The position numbers were made by a program, and so were the translations under genes. The notes under the pieces were generated by a model, which saw only the letters and a list, made by a program, of their open reading frames with translations, did no database searches and was not told the DNA's origin. From positions 35,116-99,115 of the forward strand of contig ARYC01001264.1 in the NCBI GenBank assembly GCA_000711775.1: a stretch of 64,000 bases of DNA, given 5' to 3'. Below, one piece after another: positions 12,613 to 23,822 of the stretch. This stretch comes from Oxytricha trifallax. Taxonomy: Eukaryota; Ciliophora; Spirotrichea; Sporadotrichida; Oxytrichidae. The first letter of the stretch is position 1; the number at the start of each line of letters is the position of its first letter.

Positions 12613-13607
12613 TCATATATTATATAAAATATATATTAGATTCTTTTCCTTGAAGACCATTAATCCTTCTTTCTCTTCCTTCATTCTGATGTACTCATCG
12701 AATTCAGCTTTCACTCTCAAGAAGTCCTCACCAGCGTATGTTCTTTCAAGAGTATCCTCTGGCTTAGTGTCGTTTAATCCTGTCTCCTTGCCCTTTGTAC
12801 GATTAATGTAAGTCAAGTTAATTTGAATTCTTTATTTAACAATTAATCTTGCAAATTAATCTAAGTTTATGCATTAGATTAATGAAATTTCAAAATAAGT
12901 GGAATCTTGTTCATTTATTTAAATCTAAGTTGCTGCGATCTGGCTTTGGAATAAGTGCTCCACTCTTCTTGGCAATTCTTACCTTGGCGCCATCCTCCAA
13001 GAACCCATATCTGACTCTAGTGGGAGTGCCAGTTTCTGGGTCTATAAGTGAGACGTTTGACACATGAATTGGCTTCTCCTGCTGCACTGTCTTTCTTCTC
13101 TCCACATATTCATCGTCCTTCACTGTTTTGTATTTCTAAATGCAATATATTAGTTATCAGAAACAAAGAGTGAATGGGTTATTAGAAGTCACATAAAATA
13201 AATAAATAAGTTTTTGGGGATAATAACTTACCAAATTGACTCCTTGGACTATGACAGTGTTGTTTTTTCTATCAACTTCAAGTATCTTGCCTTGAGATTT
13301 CTCAATTAAAAATATTTATACTAACCCAATAAAAAATATATCTATTATAAAATATTAAATTTTTAACAAGTTTTCTTGTATTTACCAGAAATTACTTCCA
13401 CCTATATATAAAATCAGATTAAATTTCCATAAATTAATTTTGCATTTTATTCATATTTTTCTGATTTATATTGTCACTTACAAAATCATCTCTGACTATG
13501 TTCCACTTATCAAAGGTCTCTTGTTTGGGTCTGTAACCAAAGTGACGCATTTGATTGTTAATCATAGCGATTGCATTCTTTTTCAGGAGGAGTTAGTTCA
13601 TCATCAT
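12613..13607 (-). CDS. MRPL24: mitochondrial ribosomal protein L24 (uL24m)
   Basis: Component of the large mitoribosomal subunit. The KOW region reads [18 protein letters not shown], followed by [10 protein letters not shown] and the family-typical block [20 protein letters not shown] and [15 protein letters not shown]. Predicted about 210 residues, with a hydrophobic/basic N-terminus ([19 protein letters not shown]) suited to mitochondrial import. Two canonical GTAAGT introns (13136-13231 and 13402-13481) and two IESs are needed. Removing all four leaves 633 nt, divisible by three. It converges on kinase copy B, and a fragment of its 3' end is duplicated at 4345-4430. Confidence 0.92.
12815..12926. 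other. IES in L24, pointer AAGTT
   Basis: AAGTT at 12815-12819 and 12927-12931, same codon phase. Removing 112 bp joins PKPDRSNL to [12 protein letters not shown]. Confidence 0.75.
13298..13371. other. IES in L24, pointer TTTCT
   Basis: TTTCT at 13298-13302 and 13372-13376. Removing 74 bp restores [13 protein letters not shown] inside the KOW motif. No GT-AG pair gives this join. Confidence 0.8.
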
Positions 13608-13768
13608 TTTATATAATAATTATATTCTTTATTAATATTCACAAATTCAGAGGCATTATTTGTCCAATCATATTTGTGTATGAGAAAATTAAATATATAT
13701 TTTGAGGAATTAGTTATAATTAAATCAAAAATAATTTTTAAGAAAGTTCAAAGAATAAGTTTAAAAAT

Positions 13769-14671
13769 TCAATCAAATAGCTTATCTTCATATCTGATTT
13801 GTTAAGTATCATCAAAATCACACTACTACTTTTCCTCTTCATGTTTAACATTTTATTGTTTATTTACCTCATCTATACTTATATCATCCACTAGTAGTTA
13901 ATCATCTCTTTATTAATCTTTATCAATATTTTACCCATCCAAAATATTAATTTCATGATTCTCTGTTTATTTCTTGTGCTCCTTCCTTTTTTCTTCTAGC
14001 TCTCCTTGAAACATTCTTAGTTGACTCTGGAAACCCTTGTTGGGATAAATTTTATCTCTGATTCCCCGAGCGTAGGCAAAAGCATCATCGAAGGGTAACT
14101 ACATTTTCCACATGCAGTAGGCTACTATAATGGAACCAGATCGGGAAATGCCAGCTGCACAGTGCACTAAACAACGCCCATTGAGCCCTGACATGGGGTT
14201 TAAAACAATAGATATATAGATTGATGATCATTTTATTTTGATAGATAATCCCCCACTTTGTCTTTAAATTATGTCTACTATATATTAAAATATGTATATA
14301 TTTAGGGTTTACATTGACAACAGCATCTTCAATAAATTCAATAGCATTCCACAGATGTTGCCTGATATCCTAACTATCTTTATCGTCAATTTAAATGCGT
14401 TTATATGTAAATTTGTCTGGGTATCTTGGAGTGATGCCTGCTGATACTATTAAAATATGTGTTATTTTGTGCTTAGCAAGCATTTCTCTGTTTTCTGCAG
14501 CTAGCACATCTGAAATATACACACCTGGTAGGATTAAGTGGATAAATATAATTATTTATCATAATTTATTTTTATTTTTTGGAGGGAATTACAATGTATT
14601 TAATTATACGAGGATATTAATCTATTTTATATTTAAGGGATATCGTTATGTTTAGAAGTAGTTTATTCCAT
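13769..14671 (-). CDS. dual-specificity protein phosphatase
   Basis: The catalytic signature is complete: NGRCLVHCAAGISRSGSIIV (HCxxGxxRS with the nucleophilic Cys and the P-loop Arg). Upstream, GVYISDVLAAENREMLAKH and KITHILIVSAG match the substrate-binding half of small DUSPs. Downstream is FDDAFAYARGIRDKIYPNKG, then a charged Glu/Lys/Gln-rich C-terminus ending at TGA. It probably dephosphorylates Ser/Thr/Tyr on MAP-kinase-type substrates. One IES with pointer CATTGA lies just before the active site. The N-terminal exon is uncertain: an ATG lies at 14671, but the junction near 14,530-14,600 is not resolved. Divergent from PEX16, 136 bp apart. Confidence 0.9.
14179..14311. other. IES in phosphatase, pointer CATTGA
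   Basis: CATTGA at 14179-14184 and 14312-14317, coding-strand TCAATG in the same phase. Removal gives AVVNGRCLVHC. A GT-AG intron at this place would put the active site out of frame. Confidence 0.8.
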
Positions 14672-14806
14672 GTTTATTTTATTTTAATTTTAATTATAAT
14701 TTGCTTTTATATATTAATTAGAGCAAATGGAAGCTAAGAAGTTTTGTAAATGAAATCAGTAACAATAATAAATTGTCATAATTATAATTGATAATTTTAA
14801 TTAATA

Positions 14807-16442
14807 ATGGGATAGCTTCAATCAAAACCAACTACTACCTCATCTTTAGGCATAATGACTGCTTCTGATGGTTTGATCAGTCAATCAGATTTGCATTAAA
14901 TAATCAAATAAAATGATGATATTTCAGTATTCGCTCCTTTTAATGGTTTGGCTTCACTTTAGACATCTGTAGTTACTTCTGGCTTATAATCTTTTCTATT
15001 CTAAATAGGGATTAAATTAACTTGATTATATAACCATTTAATGATTAATTCTATAGTATTTTTGTAATTAATTAGACATAATCAGGGGGATCATTCAGTC
15101 AAGGAGCACACCTCTACAGCTAAGAACCAAGTTCCTCAAATCTAATTTCAAGCCGCGGCCTCATCCTCTAATCAATGATGTACGGTTTGAATGTGTACTC
15201 CGAACTCCGTCAACTAATCAACCAATACCACTCCAACGAATACGCTGTGTTTTATTTCTCAAAGGCGCCCAGCAACATTGGACTATTTATTGAGTTCTTC
15301 TTTGAGATCTTGAATGAAAGATGTGAGCCAATTGTTCTAGTGATTGAAGGCCTGAAAAGCGTACTGAGAATGAGGGAGTATTACTAACTTCTGTTCAGAG
15401 AGAACATCAATGTATACATTCTTAAAACATATATAGTTTCTTTTAAGCCATATATAAATTAAGTCTCTAAAACGATATACTTTAAGTAAAACTTTACAAT
15501 TTATTTTTTGTTGTTATTGACATAGAAGCTTATAAAGATCTGAAAAGATTAAAGGAAATTAAAGAAAATCACTTTACTTTAATAAGATCTAAACGCCAGC
15601 TCCCAAAAATCTAAAACTTCTAACCAAGCTCAAAACTTGAATAGATTAGGTAAAAATAGTTGAAGTAAAATTAGATTGTTTTGAAACTTGACAATGAGGT
15701 TTTTGTGTTTTAAATTTTCTCTATTCAATTAATAAATATTTTAGAGGAGGATGGGAATAATAATCATATCACTACTTCATTGAGATCATCAACCCAGTCG
15801 CATTCACACTCCAGAACTCATAGTAGTGAAAATGCAGAGAATTTAAACGCTTTCAACTAACTAAAATCACAAGATATGAAAAATGCTTATGCAGACAGCG
15901 AAGAAGGGGATTTAGAGATGGGCATCAGAGACTAAAACAAATAGCTCAAACCCAAATAAAAACAGAATGTTTTCTCATAAATGATCTCTTGGTTAAAGCG
16001 CTTGCTAAGCACAATTTACAATAAACTAGGGCGATACCACTTAGACGACGTTCTTTTTATTTTGAGGCCTTTTATCTATGTTTACTCAGTTTACTAATAC
16101 GGAAGAAAAAGCTACACTCCCATTAAGATTTGCGCAATAATCGATGCATTAGCCATTATGGTTTCTCTTCACAGATTAAGCAAGAGTTAACCACCATCCC
16201 AATCATAAAATGGTTCACAGAAAATTGAAAGAAAAGATAAACTTAGATCTATCGAAAAGTAGCAGCTGCTTAAGAGAATCAGAGAGACCCTCATTAAATA
16301 TTTGATTAGAGATCCCATATTTGAGAATTACACTAAAGTGGTTCTTGAGAGATTGTTCAGTGCCTTAAGAATCAGCCCTAAAATACTTCAGTTGTTGCTC
16401 TCTTTAATTGGGTATTTCAGATACTATACCTATATTGCATGA
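14807..16442 (+). CDS. PEX16: peroxisomal membrane protein PEX16
   Basis: Peroxin of the peroxisomal membrane, involved in inserting other peroxisomal membrane proteins. The C-terminal half is diagnostic: YHLDDVLFILRPFIYVYSVY, then IKICAIIDALAIMVSLHRLS, then YLIRDPIFENYTKVVLERLF and the terminal GYFRYYTYIA before TGA. The central ERCEPIVLVIEGLKSVLRM also fits the family. The N-terminus (MGQLQSKPTTTSSLG) is less conserved and was joined through an IES with pointer AGGG. Two further interruptions, about 15,430-15,520 and 15,645-15,745, are implied by frame changes but their ends are not fixed. A Ser/His-rich linker (about 40 residues) precedes the C-terminal part. Confidence 0.85.
15007..15083. 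other. IES in PEX16, pointer AGGG
   Basis: AGGG at 15007-15010 and 15084-15087, same phase. Removing 77 bp joins SGLQSFLFQIG to GSFSQGAHLY and deletes an in-frame TGA. Confidence 0.65.
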
Positions 16443-16949
16443 GGATATGTCTAAATTAATATCTTAAATCTGTTGCTAACAAAGCTCAGCTTGCTTATAT
16501 AATCAATCATACGTGTATTTATTAATTTACAAGAATTTAAAAAGTTTTTAATAGATTTGTTTTAGTTTTTATATCTGCGTAATGTCCCTTAATCTTGCGT
16601 CATTAGCTATTATTTATTTAGTAATTCAAATAGAATTGAATAATTTTACATTTATTCTTGAGAATATGATAAATAAGAATTAAAATGCAAAAAAACAAAT
16701 AATACATTTAGTTAATATTTGAATAACTTTCAAAATAAAGTCTGATAAATTTCTTGTAATACTATTTCTTCTCTAATTAATCATCACACTTTATTTATCT
16801 TATCCTATTATAATACCTTAAAAAATTATGCTTTCACTCTTCACTTTATCAAATTCATATATTGTTTTATTTTTTACAATATTTAAGGAAAAAAAACTCG
16901 AAATTATACATAAATTAAAAAAAAATTAATTAATTTATAAATTGAAGCA
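16443..16949. other. intergenic AT-rich DNA
   Basis: Between the PEX16 stop and the last clear transporter exon. The transporter frame stays free of TGA for some way into this stretch, but the composition is not coding-like. No other feature seen. Confidence 0.4.
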
Positions 16950-18462
16950 TCTTAGAATACTTATAGTCAAATTACTGCCAACGATCAATAGTCCACCAAT
17001 CATTACTATTATATTAATTAATAATTTTTTAAACAAAATAAAGTTATATTTAATAATAATAATTAAATGTGAATGACTTCATTAGACTAGGGTTTAGTCT
17101 TGATGACTGCATAGTCCAGAATGTAATTGTAGATAATTTGCATGTAGTTAACTGGTGCAACCCTACCTGCTTTGTCATTCTAGTAAGATTTGGTTTGGAA
17201 TATCTGAGATGTAAACAGGGACAAACTTATCAAAATAAGCATCCACACTTCGTAAATAAAAATAAAGTATGTAATAGCCACATTATTAAATTTAGAATAT
17301 CATAGATTGATCTGATAAAGTAAAAAATATAAAAGGTTTACCAGCCGTACTTAGTAGTCTCGTTTTATCTGTACCTGAGCATTATGAACATGATTAGTGG
17401 AGCAACGAACGCACTAAAGATCGCTTGGTAGAAGGGCGGCACTAAGAAATGCACTTTCTTGCCGAGTTTCCTTGTTTAATACTGTGATATCGAAAAACTA
17501 TCTAAATTTAATCATTAAGCCATAAAATCTGTTATATCTCTTAGAGAAATCTTAATCTTAATTCACTTTCAATTTAGCTCAATTCTAAAGTTATATTTGA
17601 GAATTTTCTATGATAAAATTAATAAACAGATGGCACCACCGATAGCTGCGAGTGAACCGAGTGTATCAAGAATAGCTTCTTCTCTGCTAGTTTCTCTCTC
17701 CATAGCTTTACTAGCCCATGGGTTTTAAATGACTAATATTCCAAAGAATGATACGAATATAGCAAGCCAGTCTATGAAATTCAGATGCTCACTTATCATG
17801 AAATATGCTATTATTGCTGTAAACACGGGGTTAGTCCAATATAAGGTGGTTGCTTTTGAGAGATCTAAATATAAAAAGCCATGAGTTTATACTCTTAGTA
17901 AAAAGTAAAATATGCTGAAAAGACAAGCCTTTTATTGAATTAAACTAAGATATATAAATTTATTTTTAGTGTTTTTGTAAGATCTGTATATTGCAATGCC
18001 AAATAGTAGCCGATAGTTCCTAAGAACCCAGTAATCGACCTCAATATTAAAGTCGTGCGCATATGCTTGGGAACTTGCAGGTGATCCTTGCCGTAAACTT
18101 TGAACAAGGAGAAATTAAGTACACCCATCACGATTGACTGCCAGTAAGTAACTTCAAATGTAGAAACTGAAGAGTTCAGGTAAAGCATCTTAAGTAGGAA
18201 AGCCATGAGAGTGTATGCTAGAGAGGAGATTGCCATATAGATCATTCCCTTTGCTCCCTTCGATTCTCGTATCACTTTAATTTAATCATAAAATCTCCAC
18301 ATGAAACCACCCCAATTGTTAACTCAGAAGAAAAAGATATTGAATAATAATTATAATACATATCACTCTCTTCTTTTTGGGCTCAAATGTAAATTCAATT
18401 TTTGAATCATCATCCTCATTGATGACGAAATAATTCGCTGCCTTTGGTATGTCTGCTTTCAT
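16950..18462 (-). CDS. EamA-like drug/metabolite transporter, gene 1
   Basis: Multi-pass membrane protein of the DMT superfamily; substrate unknown. Order of blocks: polar N-terminus MKADIPKAANYFVINEDDDS; first helices GMIYMAISSLAYTLMAF; TFEVTYWQSIVMGVLNF; MRTTLILRSITGFLGTIGYY; TTLYWTNPVFTAIIAYFMIS; WLAIFVSFFGILVIQNPW; YQAIFSAFVAPLIMFI; AGRVAPVNYMQIIYNYI; IGGLLIVGSNLTISIL. About ten helices are expected, as in the family. The coding blocks are separated by several short AT-rich gaps (introns or IESs) whose ends I did not fix. The stop is uncertain; 16950 marks the last recognisable codons. First of a head-to-tail array. Confidence 0.82.
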
Positions 18463-18820
18463 CTTTCTATTCTATTTTCTATTGTTATTCTGTTAAATTA
18501 TTCTAAGTAATTTGTTATTCTGATTGATTTTGTTAAGGAGGAGTTAAATGTGCTTGTAGGGTTCACTAAGTTGTGATTAAAAGTTTCCCTGTTTTTAAGA
18601 TTATAAATTATATTTACTTTCAAACGCAAATATTATTAATGCTGCTCCTACTCTCATAAATTCCACTATTTTCATTAATTCATAAAATAAAATTTTTTGA
18701 GCCAACATTAGTTTTTAATATTGGAGTTAATTTGGGATGGTTAATTTACAAGTATTATCATTAATTATTATCGTAATCTTAATTAAATTTATGTATTGTG
18801 TCATTCATTAAATATCAATA

Positions 18821-21439
18821 TCATTTTATAACTTCTGCACACTTGAGTATGCTTATAGTGAGATTACTGCACACTATAATGATCCCTCCAATTATTTGAT
18901 TTACTTTAAGACGAGTACCAAGATACAGTACATCCAATATACTAACTAGAATTATCTGAGAGTAAGCTATTGGCGACACTCGCCCTGCTTTCTCAAATTA
19001 TTGATGAAAAAAATAAAATATATAATTAATCGAAAAATACCATTAATATGCAACTTTATTTACTTATAAGCTGTTAAATTATAATAGTAAGCTAAAGTAG
19101 CAAATATCAAATTGCAAAACTAAAAAATAGCAACTAATACTATCATCATCACATCATATACCTTATTACTTTTTTTAGAAGTATTTATCTATGGTGTTTT
19201 TCTTAAATAAATCGTTTACTGAGAATACACATTTAGATATGGTCTGACTGTCAGCCTAAGCCCTTGAAAAATAGGGCAGAGCATTAAATTTGTCAATGAA
19301 AAGAAGAGTGGAGACTGTAAATAATGCACGTCTTTACCCATCTTTCGAATGCATACCATTCCCATAAATTATTTAGAAAATTATTTAATTTTAATTATCT
19401 TTCTTTATGATTGTGATGCCACCTGTTAAACTTAAAATTGAATATATCATTTGTTTAAATAAAGGCTTTTAATTTATTTAATATAAAAAAAATATAATAC
19501 TATATAGCTCCAAAAATACATAAAACAGTGCCAATAACATCATAGACGCTATCTTCACTCTGCAAATTAGTGGCGAAGGGATTTTACATAACTAAAATAC
19601 CAACAAAAGCTAAAATAGTTGCAATCCAATCGTATTTAGTAAGTTTTTCATTGAGAAATACTCTTGCAAAAATTGCTGTAAAAATCGGCAATCATAACCC
19701 AAAAATATTTTAGGTAGTTAGATCAAGTTTTTGATTGTTAAAAGTAGAGTATCTAGGCATACTTTAAAGAGTTTTAAAAAGGTTTATGAAGGGGTTTATA
19801 TTTTAAATATTCGTAATTTATTATAGGATATGAAAAGTTTGTGGTCAGTTTATGACAGTAAGTGTGTTGAATGATTTAAAATAAAACCATCAATCTTAGT
19901 CGTGACGTAGACGTATTTGAGTGAGTTGACGAGGCAAATTCCGTGACGTGGCAGTCTTAAAGTAGAAAACTCCAAAAAACCATTATTGGTATTAACTAGA
20001 CTCCTCCCAAAATCAAGATGTCAGCCAGTTATAACCCGGGGCCAGAGCTTGTGAGATTCAAATAAATTACAGAATATGGAGAAAAACGCTTACTGGTCCC
20101 AAAGTGCTGGGAAACGTAATCCCTGTCCTTTCGCTGTGGTAGCTTCAGCACCCTAACCTAGTTCATGGCAGTGATTATATATATTTAATGTTTGATTTGC
20201 GATTTGGTAGTTATAATTATTGTAAAAATCCTAAACTATGATAAAATTATATGTCCCTAGTAAGGCTACTCCATAAATCTCCAGCAACTGTGAGGTCTCA
20301 CTGTCTATTGGCATTTATTTAAAGAGAAAGCATCTAAATTCTAAGCCTAAGAGACACTTAAAATTTTTAGCAATATCACAATGATAATCTTATTAATGAT
20401 AAGACTCTTAAATACTGGGCTCATTTCTCTCTGGCTATAGAGTTGTGATGTATTAACGAAAGCTAGAGAACATCATTATAAGCTATCAACCTCTTAAAGG
20501 TAATACTGTTGATTTCAAGAGAACTCAAAGAGGGCAAGCAACTGCATTAGGAAGTTTATATGGTACTCCTCGATATTTCCTAGAGAGAGAGAGGACTGGA
20601 GAGATGAAGATACTTCATGGGACATTAAGGCTCTAACAGTAATTATAATAGATAGAGAAGTGTCTAGAAATATTAATTTAACTGCAAGAGTGAGATAGAT
20701 TCTAAGTAAAGAATCCAGCAATATTTAGATAAAAAAGGTAAATATATGCCTTAAAAGTGTTGCAAACTAAACTTTAATCAAATCAAGGAAAGATAATTAA
20801 ACTATGATTAAGATCATAAAAAATTATTTTTTTTCAAATATAATATTCAGAGAACAACCACCTAATTCTAAGCTTATGTTTGTTTGAAACATTTTTAAAA
20901 AATTGCTTGTTATACTCACTAAATTTATTAAACTATATAAACCCTTAAAAGAATCAATTAAGCCCTACGGCTTTTGGTCAATTTAAACATTACTAATACT
21001 TTCAAAAGATTTATAAGGTTTTGAATGTCCAGTATATCATCGATGATTTAGTCAAGGGAATAAATAATAAAGAAGATTTTTTATGTAGTGTATATTTATT
21101 AATTGATCATTAAATAATAGAAAAATTGTAAGTTTATGATTTTGGGGTTATTCTAAGAGAATAATGTTTATATATATATAATTATATTTAAGAAGTAATC
21201 GAGAATGTGTTACTGCTAACCCCAATAACCCCTCTAAGAATAATAGTTAATCGATGCTCTTTCTTGACAAAAATGGGGTCAACTTTGAGATAGAACATAA
21301 CACTTAATTTCATAATTATCATTAGTATAGCTGCCCAGTAAAAAGTCTCATAAGGCGATATCTACGAATGCATAAACAGATGTTTCTAAAGATATGTGGA
21401 GAAGCCTGAGCACATGCTTGATATAAACATACATAACAT
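18821..21439 (-). CDS. EamA-like transporter, gene 2, split by a TBE-like transposon
   Basis: N-terminal blocks lie at about 21,160-21,439 (MLCMFISSMCSGFSTYL, YETFYWAAILMIIMKLSVMF, LTIILRGVIGVSSNTFSI) and LTKSSMIYWT at 21,024-21,056. The next codons, LPIFTAIFARVFLNEK, appear only at 19,692 and below, across a 1331-bp element. The rest follows: WIATILAFVGILVMQNPF, MGKDVHYLQSPLFFSLTNLM, AGRVSPIAYSQIILVSILDV, IIGGIIIVCSNLTISILKC, and TGA at 18821. Removing 19693-21023 with one AAT gives an uninterrupted YWTLPIFTAI, the conserved motif of gene 1. Other smaller gaps are unresolved. The start is a conservative choice; an upstream exon is possible. Confidence 0.8.
19890..20166 (-). other. coding-like island nested in element A
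   Basis: This stretch is clearly richer in G+C than its surroundings and absent from element B. On the minus strand an ATG at 20166 opens a frame with no TGA (MNQVRVLKLPQRKDRDYVSQ, then HFGTSKRFSPYSVIYLNL and TSSGPGLQLADILILGG). I do not recognise the family. It could be a displaced macronuclear-destined segment of another gene, a captured exon, or unrelated GC-rich DNA that is open by chance. Confidence 0.45.
20200..20470 (+). pseudogene. transposase fragment of TBE-like element A
   Basis: Matches the N-terminal part of the element B transposase: the block LHKSPATVRSHCLL is recognisable from CTCCATAAATCTCCAGCAAC, and DNA similarity continues through the region corresponding to 62,570-62,620. 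The catalytic acidic residues are missing, and similarity ends near 20,470. Frame is not continuous. Confidence 0.75.
20500..20770 (+). other. coding-like stretch of unknown origin in element A
   Basis: Two overlapping plus-strand frames read FKRTQRGQATALGSLYGTPR and EDWRDEDTSWDIKALTVIII, separated by a frame change in an AGAG run. It is not matched in the visible part of element B. It may be a remnant of another ORF of the element or of a host gene. Confidence 0.35.
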
Positions 21440-21499
21440 CCCTTTTACACTGTTTATAGAAAATTTAGACCCTGATTGGAGATGCTATTATACTGTTAT

Positions 21500-22790
21500 T
21501 TCTTGATTATTTTACTGTTTTTAGTCACTTTAAACTTAAAGCTGTTGACTATTTAGTTATTGTTAGAGTTCTTAAATTTCATCAGAATGAGATTAATTTT
21601 CTAACAAAAGCTATTGATTTTCTATTTTTTCTTATTAATTGCCATTGTTTCATGAATTACTTTGACTTTATTATTAATTAACTACAAGTAATATCTCCCT
21701 TTCATCTTTTTCATTTAATTACTTCATGTTTTATATGATTACTTTTATATACTTAACTATTCAATAAATTAACTTGTTTCAGTTTAATTTTAATTTGGAA
21801 TTAATGCTTTATACAATACAAATCTTTTGCAATAATTTGAAAAATTATTTATGAAATAATGACGTAATATATCTAACTTTTTAACATGTAACGGATTGTA
21901 AACTTTTAACTAGATTGAATCATAATCAAAGGTGATTATATCAAATAGATTTGCATTTTTATCAATCATTTATCATATTAATTTATTTTAATTATAATCC
22001 CTATTTATTTAATGATATTAGAACTCTAAAACCCCTTAATTAGGTATTATAATGATTTAATTTGTTTGTAAGGTGTTTTTGGAGTTTTATTGCGGATAAT
22101 AGAGAAAACACAGGTTTATTTTGAAGTTAATGAATACTATTCGGTATAAGGAAGCATAGTCTTTCACTATTTTTATATTATGTGGTACATTTTGAACTTT
22201 GCTTTTTTTAGTGGCCAAGGATTTCATTTAATACTTAACAAAGTTTGCTAGGAGCTCTCATGATGATCATATCTACTATGCTTTTAATTTATTCACATGC
22301 ATCTTCTTACTTTATTTGCTAATAAGCGAGGATAATCAATTATTTTTAATGATTAGTACCTAAGTAAACTATAATTTTCATTTTACCTAAATATATTTGC
22401 AGCTACTTCCCATTAAATCCACTTAGCTGACCCTTTGTTCCTTTCTTTCTCAATGGCTGCAAAGTCAAACATAAAAATAGTTATTTTTTCTTCAAACTAT
22501 AAAAGTAAAACATTTCATACTTAATGGCAATAATGTGTAGTGTATAGAAAGTATTAAAAACATTATTTTTATTTATAGAGATACCAATTAAAACATTTTC
22601 ATTAATCTTTATGATGAATCGATGATAAATAAAGAGCAAGTAATTTGACTTTCTACAAAGAACGCTTTCTAACAAACTTCCAGAAATAAGCTCCTCATAT
22701 AGTATTATTGGTACTTTGAGAGAAAATAGTCGTAGAATCATTTAAAATAATAAAACTTTATTTCTTCAATATATAAAAGAAGGTATTTAG
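21500..22790. other. AT-rich DNA between transporter gene 2 and the next fragments
   Basis: Mostly AT-rich with no gene recognised. The first 150-200 bp share similarity with 24,065-24,200, marking the upstream extent of a segmental duplication of the transporter 5' region. Confidence 0.4.
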
Positions 22791-22799
22791 TAGCTAAAC

Positions 22800-23620
22800 A
22801 TGTCTGGCGGTGTTTTAGAGCATCCTTACCTTTATTGAAATGTTTAATTCTTTCCTTTATAGGGTAACCTGGAATTGCATTTTGTAATATAGAACAATGA
22901 TCCTGGTCTGGCTAAAAAAATGAAACATTTGTATAGCAAGGATTAGCAGTAAGAAAAGAAACGGAAGCCAAATCTATTTATGAGCCCCTTAAATACACTG
23001 TATTATTGATTTATTTAAATTAAATACTTACTAATAAACATCCTGGATTCTTTGCTTAGAATTTTTTTATTCTACAACTGTAGTAGTCATTTCTAGGCAT
23101 TACAAGCTTTTTATCATTTTTTGGTAGAGCCCAGATTCCCCCCACTTATTATCTCCAACCTTTCAGTCTTCTCTCTCTAGAAAATTTCCAAGATTGCCTC
23201 GACCTTGGCCAGTCAGAGGTTTCAACTCTCTACGATTTATTGAAATATGCTAAAATACCTTTGCAGACATTTGCTCGAGGTAGTTACTTTGGACACTTTT
23301 AGACTTCATAAAAGTCTCTTAAAGCCACTCTTTTAATGAGACTGACTGTCTTGTAAGATATTCTACTTTTTTATATTCGAGCTATGGTTTAGGCAGATAT
23401 ATGAAACTCAAGAAATTGGCGATAAAACATTACAGCATTCTAAACGAATGAAAAGTTAGCTAGTATTTAAGAGTCTACCCATTAATAAGATAATCAAAAT
23501 GATGCTGCTAAGCTTAGAATTAAGATTCTATCCTTTATAATTCAATTCTATTAAAGGGTGAGTGAGACCTTGCAGTAGCAGAAGATTTATGAACCGATTT
23601 TCTTTAGACTTGAAATTTAA
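22800..23620 (+). pseudogene. fragmentary coding region, possibly cyclic-nucleotide-binding protein
   Basis: Several open stretches in changing frames, not a continuous ORF. The clearest reads LSLENFQDCLDLGQSEVSTL then KIPLQTFARGSYFGHF, the latter similar to the RGxYFGE-type motif of cyclic-nucleotide-binding domains. A further stretch reads SLPINKIIKMMLLSLELRF. Upstream, DPGLAKKMKHLYSKDQQQEK also looks coded. Either a decayed gene or a gene cut by unresolved IESs. The family assignment is tentative. Confidence 0.35.
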
Positions 23621-23822
23621 AAATCTTGAGTTATTCATTATAATCTTCACCAAAACTGAAACTGGAGATCTATATACATAGTGTCATAATAAAAACAAAA
23701 ATTGCAAACAGACTTTTAAATATATTATACTTACTCTATTCTTGTGTATTAACCTCATCAAAACCTTAAATAAGAATGCACTATTTTTCTACATTTATCA
23801 ATCGAAAACTTAATTCAATTAC

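Larger units (their letters stand above)
8633..12705 (+). repeat. tandem duplication unit, right copy
   Basis: Partner of 386-4430. The two units are separated by about 4.2 kb that holds the coiled-coil gene and the foldback element. Upstream of about 8633 the sequences are unrelated. Confidence 0.85.
19693..21023 (+). mobile_element. TBE-like (telomere-bearing, Tc1/mariner-related) element A, degenerate
   Basis: Ends are CATAACCCAAAAA on the left and, read inward on the minus strand, CAAAACCTTATAA on the right. These resemble the telomere-like CAAAACCC termini of spirotrich TBE elements. The flanks are AAT at 19690-19692 and 21024-21026, an ANT-type 3-bp duplication as known for TBEs. The left 150 bp align with element B at 62,173 onward (shared GTTTTTGATTG and AAAAGTAGA). 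It holds only a broken transposase segment, a GC-richer island (19,890-20,166) and another coding-like stretch near 20,510-20,760, so it cannot be autonomous. Confidence 0.85.

Noticed and set aside
17069-17305. Plus-strand ORF opposite the transporter
   Set aside because: The minus strand here encodes AGRVAPVNYMQIIYNYI, a conserved transporter block; the plus ORF is its antisense shadow.
19693-19745. Extension of transporter gene 2 upstream as LDLTTQNIFG
   Set aside because: That frame contains TGA and lies in sequence shared with the end of transposon B; the real upstream codons are at 21,024-21,056.
20095-20125. String CCCAAAGTGCTGGGA resembling a primate Alu
   Set aside because: Too short to mean homology in a ciliate; it lies within the minus-strand coding-like island.
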